The notes under the pieces: generated by a model
What the model saw: the letters and a program-made list of their open reading frames with translations, nothing else
What the model was told of the DNA's origin: nothing
Database searches by the model: none
Shown here: positions 41,993-50,446 of the stretch, in pieces
How the letters are laid out: each line of letters starts with the position of its first letter
How positions within the stretch are numbered: position 1 is the first letter of the stretch
Program-made: the position numbers and the translations under genes
DNA from: JAEUIV01 sp033763795
Lineage (GTDB): Bacteria > Planctomycetota > Phycisphaerae > Phycisphaerales > UBA1924
DNA length: 64,000 nt
Direction of reading: 5' to 3'
NCBI GenBank assembly: GCA_033763795.1
Contig: JANRJV010000004.1
Coordinates: forward strand, 30,323 to 94,322

Positions 41993-43093
41993 TCAGTCCT
42001 CGTCTTCCGTCTCGACCGTCGCCACCAGCCGCACGTTCGAGAAGTCCTCGACGCCCTTCACCACGATGTACCACCGCCCGCTCTCGGGCTCATCGACCTC
42101 GATCGTCTCCGAGTTCCCGTCGTTGACCGACGAGAGGGGCTCGTCGCTGTCGGTGTCCGGAATCTCGCCGCGCTGCACGTACAGGTCGGCGTTGCCCGTC
42201 CCGCCGGAGGTCCGCACGCGCAGCAACGTCGCGTTGGAGGGCACGCTCACATAGAACTTCAGCTCGTCGCCCTCATCGCCGTTGATCCGCGTCGTCGAAC
42301 CCGAGGTCAGCTTCCGGGCCTCACCGTCGCCGCCGCTGGAAGCGAGGCGCTCGATCTTGATCTTGCCGCCCGTCAGGCCGGTGTTCGACCGCACCGCCAG
42401 GAACGCGTACCGCGCCGTCGTCGAGATCCCCGACTCGGCCAGGTCCGTCACCTCGACGACCGAGGGCAGCTCGTTGCCGTCGCTCACCGCCGCCGCGTCG
42501 TCCGCCGACGCCGGGTACGTGCCCTTGAGAGCCAGCTCCGCGTCGCCCTCCGTGCCCGTCACCGTGATGCGGATGCCCCGCGTGTCCCGCGCCCCCGCCG
42601 CTCCCCCGTTGATCGTCAGGCGAAGCTGCCGCTCCGTCCCCGCGTTCACGCGCAGCCGGCTCTCGGCGCTCGTCCGCGTCGCCGCGAGGGTCTGATCGAC
42701 CACCTGCAGCTGCGACGCCACCGTCATCGTCACGTTGCGGAACCGGTTCCGCCCCCGGATCAGGATGAACAGCTCGCCCGAGATCGGGTCGGCGATCGTG
42801 ATCTTCTCCTTCGTCCGAGAGCCCTCGCTCTTGAACGGCGCATCATCCTCGGAAATGTCCTCGCTGTACCCGGCGTACAGGTCGCAGTCGCCCGAACCGC
42901 CCGACAGCGTGATCACCGCGTTGGCCCCCGGCGCCACCTGCAGCACGTACAGCGTGTCCTCGTCGGCCCGCCCAGAGATCCCCGTCACGCGGTCGCCCGG
43001 GTTCAGCTCCACCTGCGCCCGCGCCTCCCCCACAAACGCACCGACGACCACCGCCGCAAGAGCCCACGCCGTGCCACCCATCGACTTCAACAT
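41993..43093 (-). CDS. Secreted protein with PPC (pre-peptidase C-terminal) type beta-domains
   Basis: AAGGAGAGG precedes ATG 43093; 366 residues with a signal peptide (TAWALAAVVVGAFVGEARA). Three domains with the PPC pattern follow: VELNPGDRVTGISGRADEDT...SGDCDLYAGY, a middle domain with TASQLQVVDQ and GIRITVTGTEGDAELALKG, and SGSTTRINGDEGDELKFYVS...GNADLYVQRGEIP ending ESGRWYIVVKGVEDFSNV. PPC domains occur on secreted proteases and adhesins, but no catalytic domain is present here. A consensus promoter lies 150 bp upstream. Confidence 0.85.
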   Translation of the reverse strand: MLKSMGGTAWALAAVVVGAFVGEARAQVELNPGDRVTGISGRADEDTLYVLQVAPGANAVITLSGGSGDCDLYAGYSEDISEDDAPFKSEGSRTKEKITIADPISGELFILIRGRNRFRNVTMTVASQLQVVDQTLAATRTSAESRLRVNAGTERQLRLTINGGAAGARDTRGIRITVTGTEGDAELALKGTYPASADDAAAVSDGNELPSVVEVTDLAESGISTTARYAFLAVRSNTGLTGGKIKIERLASSGGDGEARKLTSGSTTRINGDEGDELKFYVSVPSNATLLRVRTSGGTGNADLYVQRGEIPDTDSDEPLSSVNDGNSETIEVDEPESGRWYIVVKGVEDFSNVRLVATVETEDED

Positions 43094-43245
43094 CAGAGCC
43101 TCTCCTTCTTCCGAGCGAGCGTGAGCGTGCGAACCGCTCCGCGGTGCGTTCTGGACCAGCCGTCCGCGCCCAGCGACGAACGTCCCCCGCTCATTGGACA
43201 CCGGGTGTGCGTTCCGGTTGCCAGACGCGCGAGGATTTCGCATCC

Positions 43246-43274
43246 AGAATCGATCGTAAGTCCTGATTTGTCAA
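43246..43274 (-). promoter_or_regulatory. Sigma-70-type promoter of the PPC-domain protein gene
   Basis: Minus strand: TTGACA (43269-43274), 17-bp spacer, GATTCT (43246-43251). The predicted 5' UTR is about 145 nt. Otherwise the 308-bp region 43094-43401 holds only a GC-rich run of repeated GGCGCC and CCGGCG words at about 43349-43400. Confidence 0.65.
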
Positions 43275-43401
43275 GCTCATGGACGCGCGGTCGTGGGATT
43301 CCCTCGTGCCCAATCGCAGCAACGCTGCCGCAACGCCGTCGCGCAGCGCCCCCGGCGCCCCCGGCGCCCCCAGCACCCCCGGCGCCGCCGGCGCCGCCGC
43401 C

Positions 43402-43764
43402 TCACGCCAGGATGTCGACCCGGCCGAGCGGGTCCGCAGGCCCCGCCGCCTCGCGACGCGCCTGCGCCAGCAGATCCGCCGCACGCACCCGCTCGTCGCT
43501 CTCGACCGCCTTCCGCGCCAGTTCCTCCGCCTTCCTCGTCAGTTCCTGGGCGTCGCGCTCTTCCTGCTTCCGGGCCTCGAGCGAACGCTCGCGACGCTCC
43601 TCCAGCACGCGCTCTTCCTCGCGCCGCTTCTGCCGCTCTTCCCGCAGCTCCGCCGCGCGCCGCAACGACTCGTCCACCGCGCGCAGCATCGTCCCCGTCG
43701 CCTCCGCGCGCACCCGCGCCGTCAGCAAACCCGGACTCTCCGTCAGCCGTACGCTCGCGTTCAC
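43402..43764 (-). CDS. Small charged coiled-coil protein, hypothetical
   Basis: This open frame from GTG 43764 encodes 120 residues. After a short N-terminal beta-like region (SVRLTESPGLLTARVRAEAT) the rest is an Arg/Glu-rich helix (REERQKRREEERVLEERRER and so on), predicted as a long coiled coil, ending in GRVDILA. There is no clear ribosome-binding site and no family match that I know. The regular heptad-like charge pattern favours a real protein over chance, but in this GC-rich sequence such frames can be accidental. Confidence 0.5.
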   Translation of the reverse strand: MNASVRLTESPGLLTARVRAEATGTMLRAVDESLRRAAELREERQKRREEERVLEERRERSLEARKQEERDAQELTRKAEELARKAVESDERVRAADLLAQARREAAGPADPLGRVDILA

Positions 43765-43903
43765 GGCGACACTGTTCGCGCTCAGTGCCCGTCCGCGACG
43801 CGTTATCCCCCCGCGCGATCCCCACGCAGGTCCGTCTGTACGACCTGTGACGCGTGCGCCACCCCGCCCCCCTCAGGGGCCGGGCCGCGCAGAGCCCCCC
43901 GCC

Positions 43904-44179
43904 TCACTCCGCCGCGGCGGGCGAGGACAGCACTTCCACCCGCGAGTACTGATCGAGGTTGAACACCACGATCTCCCCGTCGTCCTTCCGAAGCTCCAGA
44001 CGATCGAGCCACAGCTTGTCGTCCCGTCCGTGGGCGAACCACGAGCCGGTCTTCTGCTGCCCGAACCGCTGAATGACCCCCTCCACGTGCATCGCCGTCG
44101 TGCCCTTGGCGAAGGGAATCTGCTGGTGGATGCGGACGCGCATCCCCGGCCGGTAGAGGTTCGTGGTCGGAGCTTCCAT
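43904..44179 (-). CDS. Small hypothetical protein (91 aa)
   Basis: The ATG at 44179 is favoured over the longer open frame because the conserved-looking part starts there: NLYRPGMRVRIHQQIPFAKG, then VEGVIQRFGQQKTGSWFAHG, DDKLWLDRLELRKDDGEIVV and FNLDQYSRVEVL. It reads as a compact beta-barrel-like domain with many aromatic and basic residues, possibly nucleic-acid binding. I do not recognise the family. A TACACT hexamer lies 11 nt upstream, giving a very short leader. It is divergent from the GAF-SpoIIE phosphatase gene. Confidence 0.75.
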   Translation of the reverse strand: MEAPTTNLYRPGMRVRIHQQIPFAKGTTAMHVEGVIQRFGQQKTGSWFAHGRDDKLWLDRLELRKDDGEIVVFNLDQYSRVEVLSSPAAAE

Positions 44180-44190
44180 GGGTGCCGCCG

Positions 44191-44196
44191 AGTGTA
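44191..44196 (-). promoter_or_regulatory. -10 element of the 91-aa gene
   Basis: TACACT on the minus strand, 11 nt before ATG 44179, implying a leader of only about 4 nt. Confidence 0.45.
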
Positions 44197-44285
44197 GAGC
44201 GCTCGCTTTCCCCCGACAAACCCCGCCGCGACGTCCCCCCGCCCCTTCCCCCCGCCCCCGCTTCAATACCATCCGTACTCAAAGC

Positions 44286-45893
44286 ATGGCCCGCGTCCCC
44301 TCTCTGACACACTTCCTCACCGACGCCTCGGTCGTCCGCCTGTGCACCGTCCTGGGCCAGATCGGCCGGGCCAAGGTCACCGTCCACGACCGCTCCGGGC
44401 AGCGCGTCGTCTACACCGGCAGCGATCCCCCATGGGCGCTGGGCCCCCTCGACGACGACGCCCACCTCGTCGCGCACGCCATGACCACCATGGAGCGCTC
44501 CGCCGGAGTCATCCCCCACGACGGCCGGATGATCGAGCCCGTCATGGTCGCCGGAGAAATCATCGGCGCCATCGTCATCGAGGCCGACGCCCTCCGCGCC
44601 GCCGCCGCCAACATCGACAAGGTCCGGGACGTCGTCGCAAGACTCGCCGCCACCATCAGCGAGTTCTGCGAGCAGGACGTCCTGCTCCGCCAGCGCAACG
44701 CCGAGCTCTCCGTCCTCTTCCGCCTCTCCTCCATGCTCGTCTCCGCCCGCGACGTCGACACCGTCCTCTCCGTCGCACTCCGCTCCGCCGTCCAGATCCT
44801 CTCCGCCGACGCCGGCTGCGTGCACCTCCTCGAAGACGACGGCCGCCAGCCCCTCCGCGCCCACCTCAACCTCTCCGGACAATTCATCAAGGCAGTCACC
44901 GCCGCGCCCCCCGAATCCGCCCCCATGCGCGAGCTCATGGCCGCCGAAGGACTCGAAGGGCTCGTCACGGGCTCCCTCTACTTCAGCGGTCGCTCCCTAG
45001 GACAGCTCCGCCTCTTCTGGCGCCGCAGCGTCTTCATGGAGCCGCCCGAGCAGGCCCTCCTCCAGACCATCATGGAGCAGGTCTCCGCCGCCGTCGCCTC
45101 CGCGAGGCTCATCGTCAACGAGTCCCGCGCACGCCAGGTCCAGCGACAGCTCAAGCTCGCCGCCGACGTGCAGCGACGCATGCTCCCCCGCACCATCCCC
45201 AACCACCCCAGGCTCGACATCGACGCCCGCTACATCCCCTCGATGGAACTCGGCGGAGACTTCTACGACCTCATCGACCTCAGCGGACACCTCGGCCTGC
45301 TCATAGGCGACGTCGCCGGAAAGGGCGTCCCCGCCGCACTCCTCATGGCCTCCGTCCGCTCGTCCTTCCGCGCCTACGCACACGACCTCTACCACCTCAG
45401 CGAGGTCATGGCCCGCGTCAACCGCGCCCTGGCACGCGACACGCTCGCCAACGAGTTCACCACCATCTTCTACGGCGTCATCGACCCCGCCTCCCTCAGG
45501 CTCACCTACTGCAACGCCGGGCACGATCCCCCGCTCCTCCTCCGCGCCAAACCCGGCAGGCCCCCCGTCGACGCGGACTTCCACGAGCTCGAAGCGGGAG
45601 GCATGGTCGTCGGCGTCGACGCCTCACAGACCTACGCCAGCGGAATGTTCGACCTCCAGAAAGGCGACACCATCATCGCCTACACCGACGGCATCGTCGA
45701 CGCACGCAACTTCGAGAACGAACGCTTCGGCCGCACACGCCTCCGCGCCGGCATCCTCAGCTTCCTCGCACGAACCCCCGACGCCACCGCCAAGGCTCTC
45801 GCCGATCACCTCGTCTGGGAAGTCCGCCGCTTCATCGGACTCAACCCCCAGGTCGACGACGAAACCCTCGTCATTCTCCGCGTCCGCGGCTGA
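44286..45893 (+). CDS. GAF-domain SpoIIE/RsbU-type PP2C phosphatase
   Basis: This 535-residue cytoplasmic protein has an N-terminal sensory-type region (to about residue 110, with VTVHDRSGQRVVYTGSDPP), a helical linker (QDVLLRQRNAELSVLFRLSS), a GAF domain (about 145-280, VLSVALRSAVQILSADAGCV) and, after a signalling helix, a SpoIIE-type PP2C domain from about 300. Metal-binding motifs are SMELGGDFYDLID, IGDVAGKGVPAALLM, CNAGHDPPLLL and AYTDGIVDARN. It probably controls an anti-sigma antagonist in response to a small-molecule or redox signal. It is the second such phosphatase in the window. TACCAT lies 13 nt before the ATG. Confidence 0.92.
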   Translation: MARVPSLTHFLTDASVVRLCTVLGQIGRAKVTVHDRSGQRVVYTGSDPPWALGPLDDDAHLVAHAMTTMERSAGVIPHDGRMIEPVMVAGEIIGAIVIEADALRAAAANIDKVRDVVARLAATISEFCEQDVLLRQRNAELSVLFRLSSMLVSARDVDTVLSVALRSAVQILSADAGCVHLLEDDGRQPLRAHLNLSGQFIKAVTAAPPESAPMRELMAAEGLEGLVTGSLYFSGRSLGQLRLFWRRSVFMEPPEQALLQTIMEQVSAAVASARLIVNESRARQVQRQLKLAADVQRRMLPRTIPNHPRLDIDARYIPSMELGGDFYDLIDLSGHLGLLIGDVAGKGVPAALLMASVRSSFRAYAHDLYHLSEVMARVNRALARDTLANEFTTIFYGVIDPASLRLTYCNAGHDPPLLLRAKPGRPPVDADFHELEAGGMVVGVDASQTYASGMFDLQKGDTIIAYTDGIVDARNFENERFGRTRLRAGILSFLARTPDATAKALADHLVWEVRRFIGLNPQVDDETLVILRVRG

Positions 45894-45953
45894 CGCGCCC
45901 GGCGCTCACCCCGCGCGCCATTCCCCCCGCGCGTCTCCCCGCCCACCCAACAC

Positions 45954-45989
45954 AAAAAAGATAAAAGGCCCCGCGCCCGGCGCGAGGCC
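45954..45989 (-). terminator. Rho-independent terminator of the glutamate dehydrogenase gene
   Basis: On the minus strand GGCCTCGCGCC pairs with GGCGCGGGGCC (one G-U, inner pairs open to form the loop), followed by TTTTATCTTTTTT. It lies about 30 bp after the dehydrogenase stop codon. Confidence 0.88.
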
Positions 45990-46020
45990 CCGTTTCACAG
46001 TTCTCATCACACCCGATCGA

Positions 46021-47370
46021 TTAGGGGAAGATGCCGCGCAGCGCGTAGACCTGCGCGATACGGTCCAGCGCCGCGATGTACGCGCCCGTCCGCATGTCCA
46101 CGCCGAACTTCTCGCGCGCCAGCTTCACCCGCCGCGCCGCCAGCACCATGTGACGGTTCAGCTCTTCGTCGACCTTCTCGAGGTCCCACGCCTGCTGCGT
46201 CTTGTTCTGGACCCACTCGAAGTACGACACCGTCACCCCGCCGGCCGAGCACAGGATCGCCGGCAGGATCTCGACGCCACGCTCCAGCAGGATGCGCTCG
46301 CCCGCGGGAGTCGTCGGAGCGTTCGCGGCCTCGGCCACGACCTTGCAGTCCAGCAGGCTCGCGCGGTCCGGATTGATCATCTGCTCCAGCGCCGCCGGGA
46401 TGAACACGTCAACCTTGACCTTGTAGAACTCCTCGGCGGTGATCTTGTCGCCGCCCTTGAAGCCCGCGACCCCGCCGTGACCGCGGACGTGCTCGTCCAG
46501 CGCCACCGTGTCCAGCCCGTTCTTGTTGTACACGCCCCCCGTGTGATCCATCACCGCGAGCACCTTGCCGCCCCGCTCCTCCCAGAGCTTGCCGGCCCAC
46601 GAGCCCACGTTCCCGAACCCCAGCACCGAGCACGTCCCGCCCTTGATCTGCAGCCGCATCTCGGGCAGAAGCTCCGCCAGCACGTCGATCACGCCCTGGC
46701 CCGTCGCCTTCTCGCGGCCCAGAGACCCGCCCATCTCGACCGGCTTGCCCGTCACCACCGCCGACGCGTCCTTCGCGCCGTTGGTGATGCTGATGTACGT
46801 GTCCGCGAACCACGCCATCATCTGCGCGTTCGAGCCCACGTCCGGCGCCGGGATGTCATAGTCGGGCCCGATCTGCGGCGCGATCGCCGCAACGAACCGC
46901 CGCACCACGCGCATCAGCTCGCCCTTGGACAGCGAATAAGGGTCGCACTTCACGCCGCCCTTGCCGCCCCCGTAGGGGATCCGCACCAGCGAGCACTTCA
47001 TCGTCATCAGCACCGCGAGGCTCTTGACGTCGTCAAGGCTCACGTGAGGATGGAACCGAAGCCCGCCCTTGAACGGACCGAGCGCGTTGTTGTGCTGCAC
47101 CCGGTACCCCTTGAACAGACGGTGATGCCCGTCGTCCATCAGGACCGGGAAGTGCACCATGATCTCGTTCTTGGGCTGCGCCAGGATGATCTGCACGTGG
47201 TGGGGAACGCCCAGCACCTCCGCGGCGTGGAGCACCGCGTCGATCGTCTGCAGGTACAGATTGTCGGGGTCCCGGTTCATCCCCAGCTCGTCGAAGACGG
47301 GGCTGCCCAGGAGCTGACGGGAAGGAGCCTTGATCGAAGCCTTCGTTGCGGTCGGGGCCATCGTGGTCAC
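46021..47370 (-). CDS. gdhA: Glutamate dehydrogenase (Glu/Leu/Phe/Val dehydrogenase family)
   Basis: The 449-residue protein has the substrate-binding segment LGPFKGGLRFHPHVSLDDVK, catalytic-lysine loop PYGGGKGGVKCDP, IPAPDVGSNAQMMAWFADTY and the Rossmann motif CSVLGFGNVGSWAG, with VVAEAANAPTTPAG near the end. It interconverts glutamate and 2-oxoglutarate with ammonia. The length and motifs fit the hexameric type common in bacteria of low ammonium affinity. The first codon is GTG at 47370 or the ATG three codons later; neither has a strong ribosome-binding site. It is a single-gene unit with its own terminator. Confidence 0.95.
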   Translation of the reverse strand: MTTMAPTATKASIKAPSRQLLGSPVFDELGMNRDPDNLYLQTIDAVLHAAEVLGVPHHVQIILAQPKNEIMVHFPVLMDDGHHRLFKGYRVQHNNALGPFKGGLRFHPHVSLDDVKSLAVLMTMKCSLVRIPYGGGKGGVKCDPYSLSKGELMRVVRRFVAAIAPQIGPDYDIPAPDVGSNAQMMAWFADTYISITNGAKDASAVVTGKPVEMGGSLGREKATGQGVIDVLAELLPEMRLQIKGGTCSVLGFGNVGSWAGKLWEERGGKVLAVMDHTGGVYNKNGLDTVALDEHVRGHGGVAGFKGGDKITAEEFYKVKVDVFIPAALEQMINPDRASLLDCKVVAEAANAPTTPAGERILLERGVEILPAILCSAGGVTVSYFEWVQNKTQQAWDLEKVDEELNRHMVLAARRVKLAREKFGVDMRTGAYIAALDRIAQVYALRGIFP

Positions 47371-47515
47371 CAGCGCTGTGGATTGAAAAAGCTACCGTCA
47401 CATACGCCCGCGACCGCCGAGACCGTCTCGGCGCGGGGCCCGTCCCGAGCGCCTCGCGCTCCGGCTGACCTGCAGCTTCGGGCCGGCCCACCAGCCGGCG
47501 CAAGGATGTGCCGCG

Positions 47516-47920
47516 ATGATAGCGTACTTCGCCTCCGACCTCGTCTGGGCAACTCGCATCAAAGCCCTCGCCCAGGACCTCTCCATCGAAGCCCGGCCCG
47601 TCCGCACCGTCGACATGCTCGCCGCACGTCTGGCCGACAGCCCCGTCCGCGGACTCATCGTCGACCTCGAAGCCCCGGACACCGCCCTCGCGCTGCTCAA
47701 CCATCTCCGCGCGCACCACACCGCGGAATCCCCGCACAAAAACCCCTCAGTTTCCCGCCCCGTGCGCACCGTCGCCTTCGGCCCGCACGTCGAGACCGAT
47801 GCGCTCCGCCAGGCCCGCGCCGCCGGTGCCCAGGTCGTCCTCACACGCGGCGCCTTCCACCATCAGCTCCCCGACATCCTCCACATGCTCGACGCGCCGT
47901 CCGACTCGCCCGCGCAGTAA
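47516..47920 (+). CDS. Receiver-like (CheY-fold) domain protein, probably non-canonical
   Basis: AAGGA precedes ATG 47516; 134 residues. The alternation MIAYFASDLVWATRIKALAQ, VRGLIVDLEAP, VRTVAFGPHV and AGAQVVLTRGAFHHQLPDIL follows the receiver fold, with an Asp at the position of the phosphoacceptor (IVDLEAP). The acidic pair normally at the end of the first strand is replaced by Ser-Asp, and the switch Lys of the last strand is replaced by Arg (LTRG). It may be an atypical phosphorylation-independent regulator. It is divergent from gdhA, but a functional link is only a guess. Confidence 0.65.
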   Translation: MIAYFASDLVWATRIKALAQDLSIEARPVRTVDMLAARLADSPVRGLIVDLEAPDTALALLNHLRAHHTAESPHKNPSVSRPVRTVAFGPHVETDALRQARAAGAQVVLTRGAFHHQLPDILHMLDAPSDSPAQ

Positions 47921-47955
47921 AGCGCTTTACCCTTCCGCGCTCCGCGCAGCATCAT

Positions 47956-49422
47956 TCAAACCCCGTCCCGCTGCGCCCGCCGAAGCAACCGCGACACCGT
48001 CGCCGCGCTCGCCCCCAACTCCGCCTCGATCTCCCGCAACGTCCTCGGCGGCCCGCCGTCCCACCCGAACCGCGCCGCCAGCACCGCCGCGCCACGCGAG
48101 CCGGGCCCCCACCCCTCGACCGCTTCGCGCACGCCCTCGGGCGCATCCAGCCACGCCTGCCACACGTTCACCGTCCGCGTCCAGCAACCCTCCGCCAGCG
48201 CCTTCCCCCTCGCTCCCTTCACCCCCGCCAGCGCCCGCGACAGCGCCAGCGACACCGGCGCCGCCACCCGCCCCGGCCCCGACGCATCGAAACGCTCAAC
48301 GCCCTCGATCGCCGCCCCGTACGCCGCCCGCGCCACCGCCCTCAGCATCGCCTCATCCAGCGCGTCCAGCCGCTTGCCCAGCCGCTCCTCGATGCTCCGC
48401 ACGATCAGCGGCCGCTGCATCCGCACCAGCTCAACCTTCACCAGCGTCGCCCACCGCAGCAGCGTCTCCACCTCATCCAGCGCCAGCGAGCCCGGCTCCG
48501 CCCCCGCCCGCTCCAGCGCCCCGCGCGCCAGCCGCCGCAGCGCGCCGTACGCCCACGCTCGCGCCCGCTCCGCCGCCAGCGCCGCCACCGCCGAACGCGA
48601 CGCCTCCAGCACCCCCCGCACATCGCTCGGCTCTCGCTCCCCCAGCCCTCCACGCGTCAGGGGATGCGCACACGCCTCGCGATCCGCGCGCTCATCTCCC
48701 GGCTCGGGAAGCGCCAGCCCGCGTAGCAGCGACGCACGCCGCGCATTGACCACACGGTGCACCGACGCGCGCGTCAGCCCGCTCCGCGCAACAAGCTCCG
48801 CCGCGCTCACCCCCCGCAGCCACATCGACCAGATCTCCTCATCGCGCGGCCCCGGCGCCGCCCGCGCCCGCCGTGCCCCCGGCGTCCCCCGCACGCCGCG
48901 CCCCGGCCGCGCCGCCCGATCTTCCGCGACCACCCGGCGCATCGACTTCACGCCCCCGACCCCGCCGCGCCGGCGCTCGAACCCTTCCACGCATCCGACC
49001 GGGAACACCAGCCGCGATCCCTTCCCCGACTCCGCCAGCCGCAGCGCCACCAGCCCGCGCCGCCGGTAGCGCTCGATCGTCCGCTCGCTCACCCCCCACC
49101 GCGACCGCAGCTCCGACAGCGACATCAGGGGCAGCCCGATGACCCCCGCGTCCAGCTTCTCCTCCGACAGCCGCACCACGAACGCCGACAGGTCGCCCAG
49201 CAGGGCCTCGCCCACGATCTGCACATCCTCGACCCCGCGCACCTCAAAGCCCGTCAGCCGGACCACCAGCCACTGCACCGGGTACATCTCGCCGGGCTCG
49301 ATGTCCGCCGCCAGTTCGACCGCCATGCGCACCTGCCGCGCAACAGTCTCCGCCGGCGCATGCCGAAGCTCGCGCGCCAGCGCCTCGAGAACACTGCTCC
49401 TGATCCGGCTCAGTGGCGGCAT
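47956..49422 (-). CDS. Multi-HTH regulator with sigma-factor-like C-terminal half
   Basis: This 488-residue protein has three candidate helix-turn-helix units. The first (about 100-125, MSLSELRSRWGVSERTIERY) is MerR-like or excisionase-like. The second (about 195-228, LRGVSAAELVARSGLTRASV) is a generic HTH. The last (about 458-483, TLREIEAELGASAATVSRLL) resembles sigma region 4. Between them residues 325-400 (LVKVELVRMQRPLIVRSIEE ... YGAAIEGVERFDASGPGRVA) look like sigma-70 regions 1.2-2 (L-x-x-x-x-x-P-L-V ... G-x-x-x-G-x-x-x-A-x-x-R-F-D). An Arg/Ala/Gly-rich linker joins the halves. It may be an unusual planctomycete sigma factor, but the promoter-contacting residues of region 2.4 are not recognisable. 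Confidence 0.65.
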   Translation of the reverse strand: MPPLSRIRSSVLEALARELRHAPAETVARQVRMAVELAADIEPGEMYPVQWLVVRLTGFEVRGVEDVQIVGEALLGDLSAFVVRLSEEKLDAGVIGLPLMSLSELRSRWGVSERTIERYRRRGLVALRLAESGKGSRLVFPVGCVEGFERRRGGVGGVKSMRRVVAEDRAARPGRGVRGTPGARRARAAPGPRDEEIWSMWLRGVSAAELVARSGLTRASVHRVVNARRASLLRGLALPEPGDERADREACAHPLTRGGLGEREPSDVRGVLEASRSAVAALAAERARAWAYGALRRLARGALERAGAEPGSLALDEVETLLRWATLVKVELVRMQRPLIVRSIEERLGKRLDALDEAMLRAVARAAYGAAIEGVERFDASGPGRVAAPVSLALSRALAGVKGARGKALAEGCWTRTVNVWQAWLDAPEGVREAVEGWGPGSRGAAVLAARFGWDGGPPRTLREIEAELGASAATVSRLLRRAQRDGV

Positions 49423-49465
49423 GGCGCTCCACGCTCCCCGCCGCGACTCCCGTCCGCGCTCCGCC

Positions 49466-50344
49466 TCATCCCGCCCAGCACACCCGCCGCGCCCCCGAAA
49501 TCACGCCGCACGCCGCCGCCTTCGCGAAGAACACATCCACCGACCGCCGATGCTCCTCCGTCACCTCGTACCGCAGCAGCTCGCCCACGTACCGCCGCGC
49601 ATCCGCCACGGGCCAGCCCCGCGACGGCGCCCGCGCCGCAACGATCCAGTCCAGCCGCGTCGCGTTGTGACGCCGCTGACGGTCCAGGATCGCCGCCCCC
49701 GTCCGCACCGCCTCGCTCCCCGCCTCCTCGGCCCGGCACATCCACGCCGCGTACACGAAGGGCAGACCCGTCAGCTCCTTCCACTCCCGCCCCAGGTCGA
49801 GCTGATGCGGGTACAGCGCCGCCGGCGGCGCGTCCGTGATCACCTTGTCCCCGATCAGGAGCAGCGCCTCGGGCCACGCCGCCTCGCGCGTCGCACGGTG
49901 CGCATCCAGGTCGAACGCCCGCAGGTCGGGACGCACGCCGTACCGCTCCGCCAGCAGCACGCGCAGCAGCGCGACCGACGTGTGACTGTCGACGTCCGCG
50001 TGCACCACGCGGACCTCGCCCGCCGGCACGCGCGAGAACAGCCGCACCGTCAGCGTCGCGCCGTCGCAACCGATCATCCCCGCCGGCACCAGAGCCACCG
50101 GCCGGTCCGCACGCTGCGCATCGATCACCGACGCCAGCGCCAGGTCCACCGACCCGCCCAGCAGCAGATCCACCAGCCGCGCCGGCGCCGTCAGCGTCAG
50201 CTGCACATCACGCAGCTTGCCCAGCCCCTCGATCAGCGGCAGCGTATTCAGATAGCTCACCGCGCCCAGCCGGATCGCCCCCGTCTTGCCCGCCGAGCCC
50301 TCAGCGGAAGCCCCGGCCGTCGCTTCATTCGTTCCTGCCTGCAT
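49466..50344 (-). CDS. mqnA: Chorismate dehydratase MqnA (futalosine menaquinone pathway)
   Basis: The 292-residue product has a short Ala/Gly-rich N-terminal extension, then the MqnA hallmark IRLGAVSYLNTLPLIEGL, DLLLGGSVDLALASVID, HTSVALLRVLLAERYG, LLLIGDKVI and KELTGLPFVYAAWMCR. MqnA dehydrates chorismate to 3-enolpyruvoyl-benzoate, the first step of menaquinone synthesis by the futalosine route. Other mqn genes are not seen in this window. A TACGAT hexamer 7 nt before the ATG and no Shine-Dalgarno sequence suggest a leaderless mRNA. Confidence 0.93.
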   Translation of the reverse strand: MQAGTNEATAGASAEGSAGKTGAIRLGAVSYLNTLPLIEGLGKLRDVQLTLTAPARLVDLLLGGSVDLALASVIDAQRADRPVALVPAGMIGCDGATLTVRLFSRVPAGEVRVVHADVDSHTSVALLRVLLAERYGVRPDLRAFDLDAHRATREAAWPEALLLIGDKVITDAPPAALYPHQLDLGREWKELTGLPFVYAAWMCRAEEAGSEAVRTGAAILDRQRRHNATRLDWIVAARAPSRGWPVADARRYVGELLRYEVTEEHRRSVDVFFAKAAACGVISGARRVCWAG

Positions 50345-50351
50345 GACCTCT

Positions 50352-50357
50352 ATCGTA
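50352..50357 (-). promoter_or_regulatory. -10 element of mqnA
   Basis: TACGAT on the minus strand, 7 nt before ATG 50344. Confidence 0.55.
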
Positions 50358-50446
50358 GACTTCGCTCGACGCGCGGTCCGCCGCGCCGCACGCCCCCCTC
50401 ACCCGCCTCCCCGACACACGCCGCACGCCGCACGCCGGAACGACGG

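Noticed and set aside
43349..43402. GC-rich repetitive run (GGCGCC and CCGGCG words)
   Set aside because: It is simple-sequence DNA between genes without consistent period or palindromic order; I see no reason to call it a functional element.
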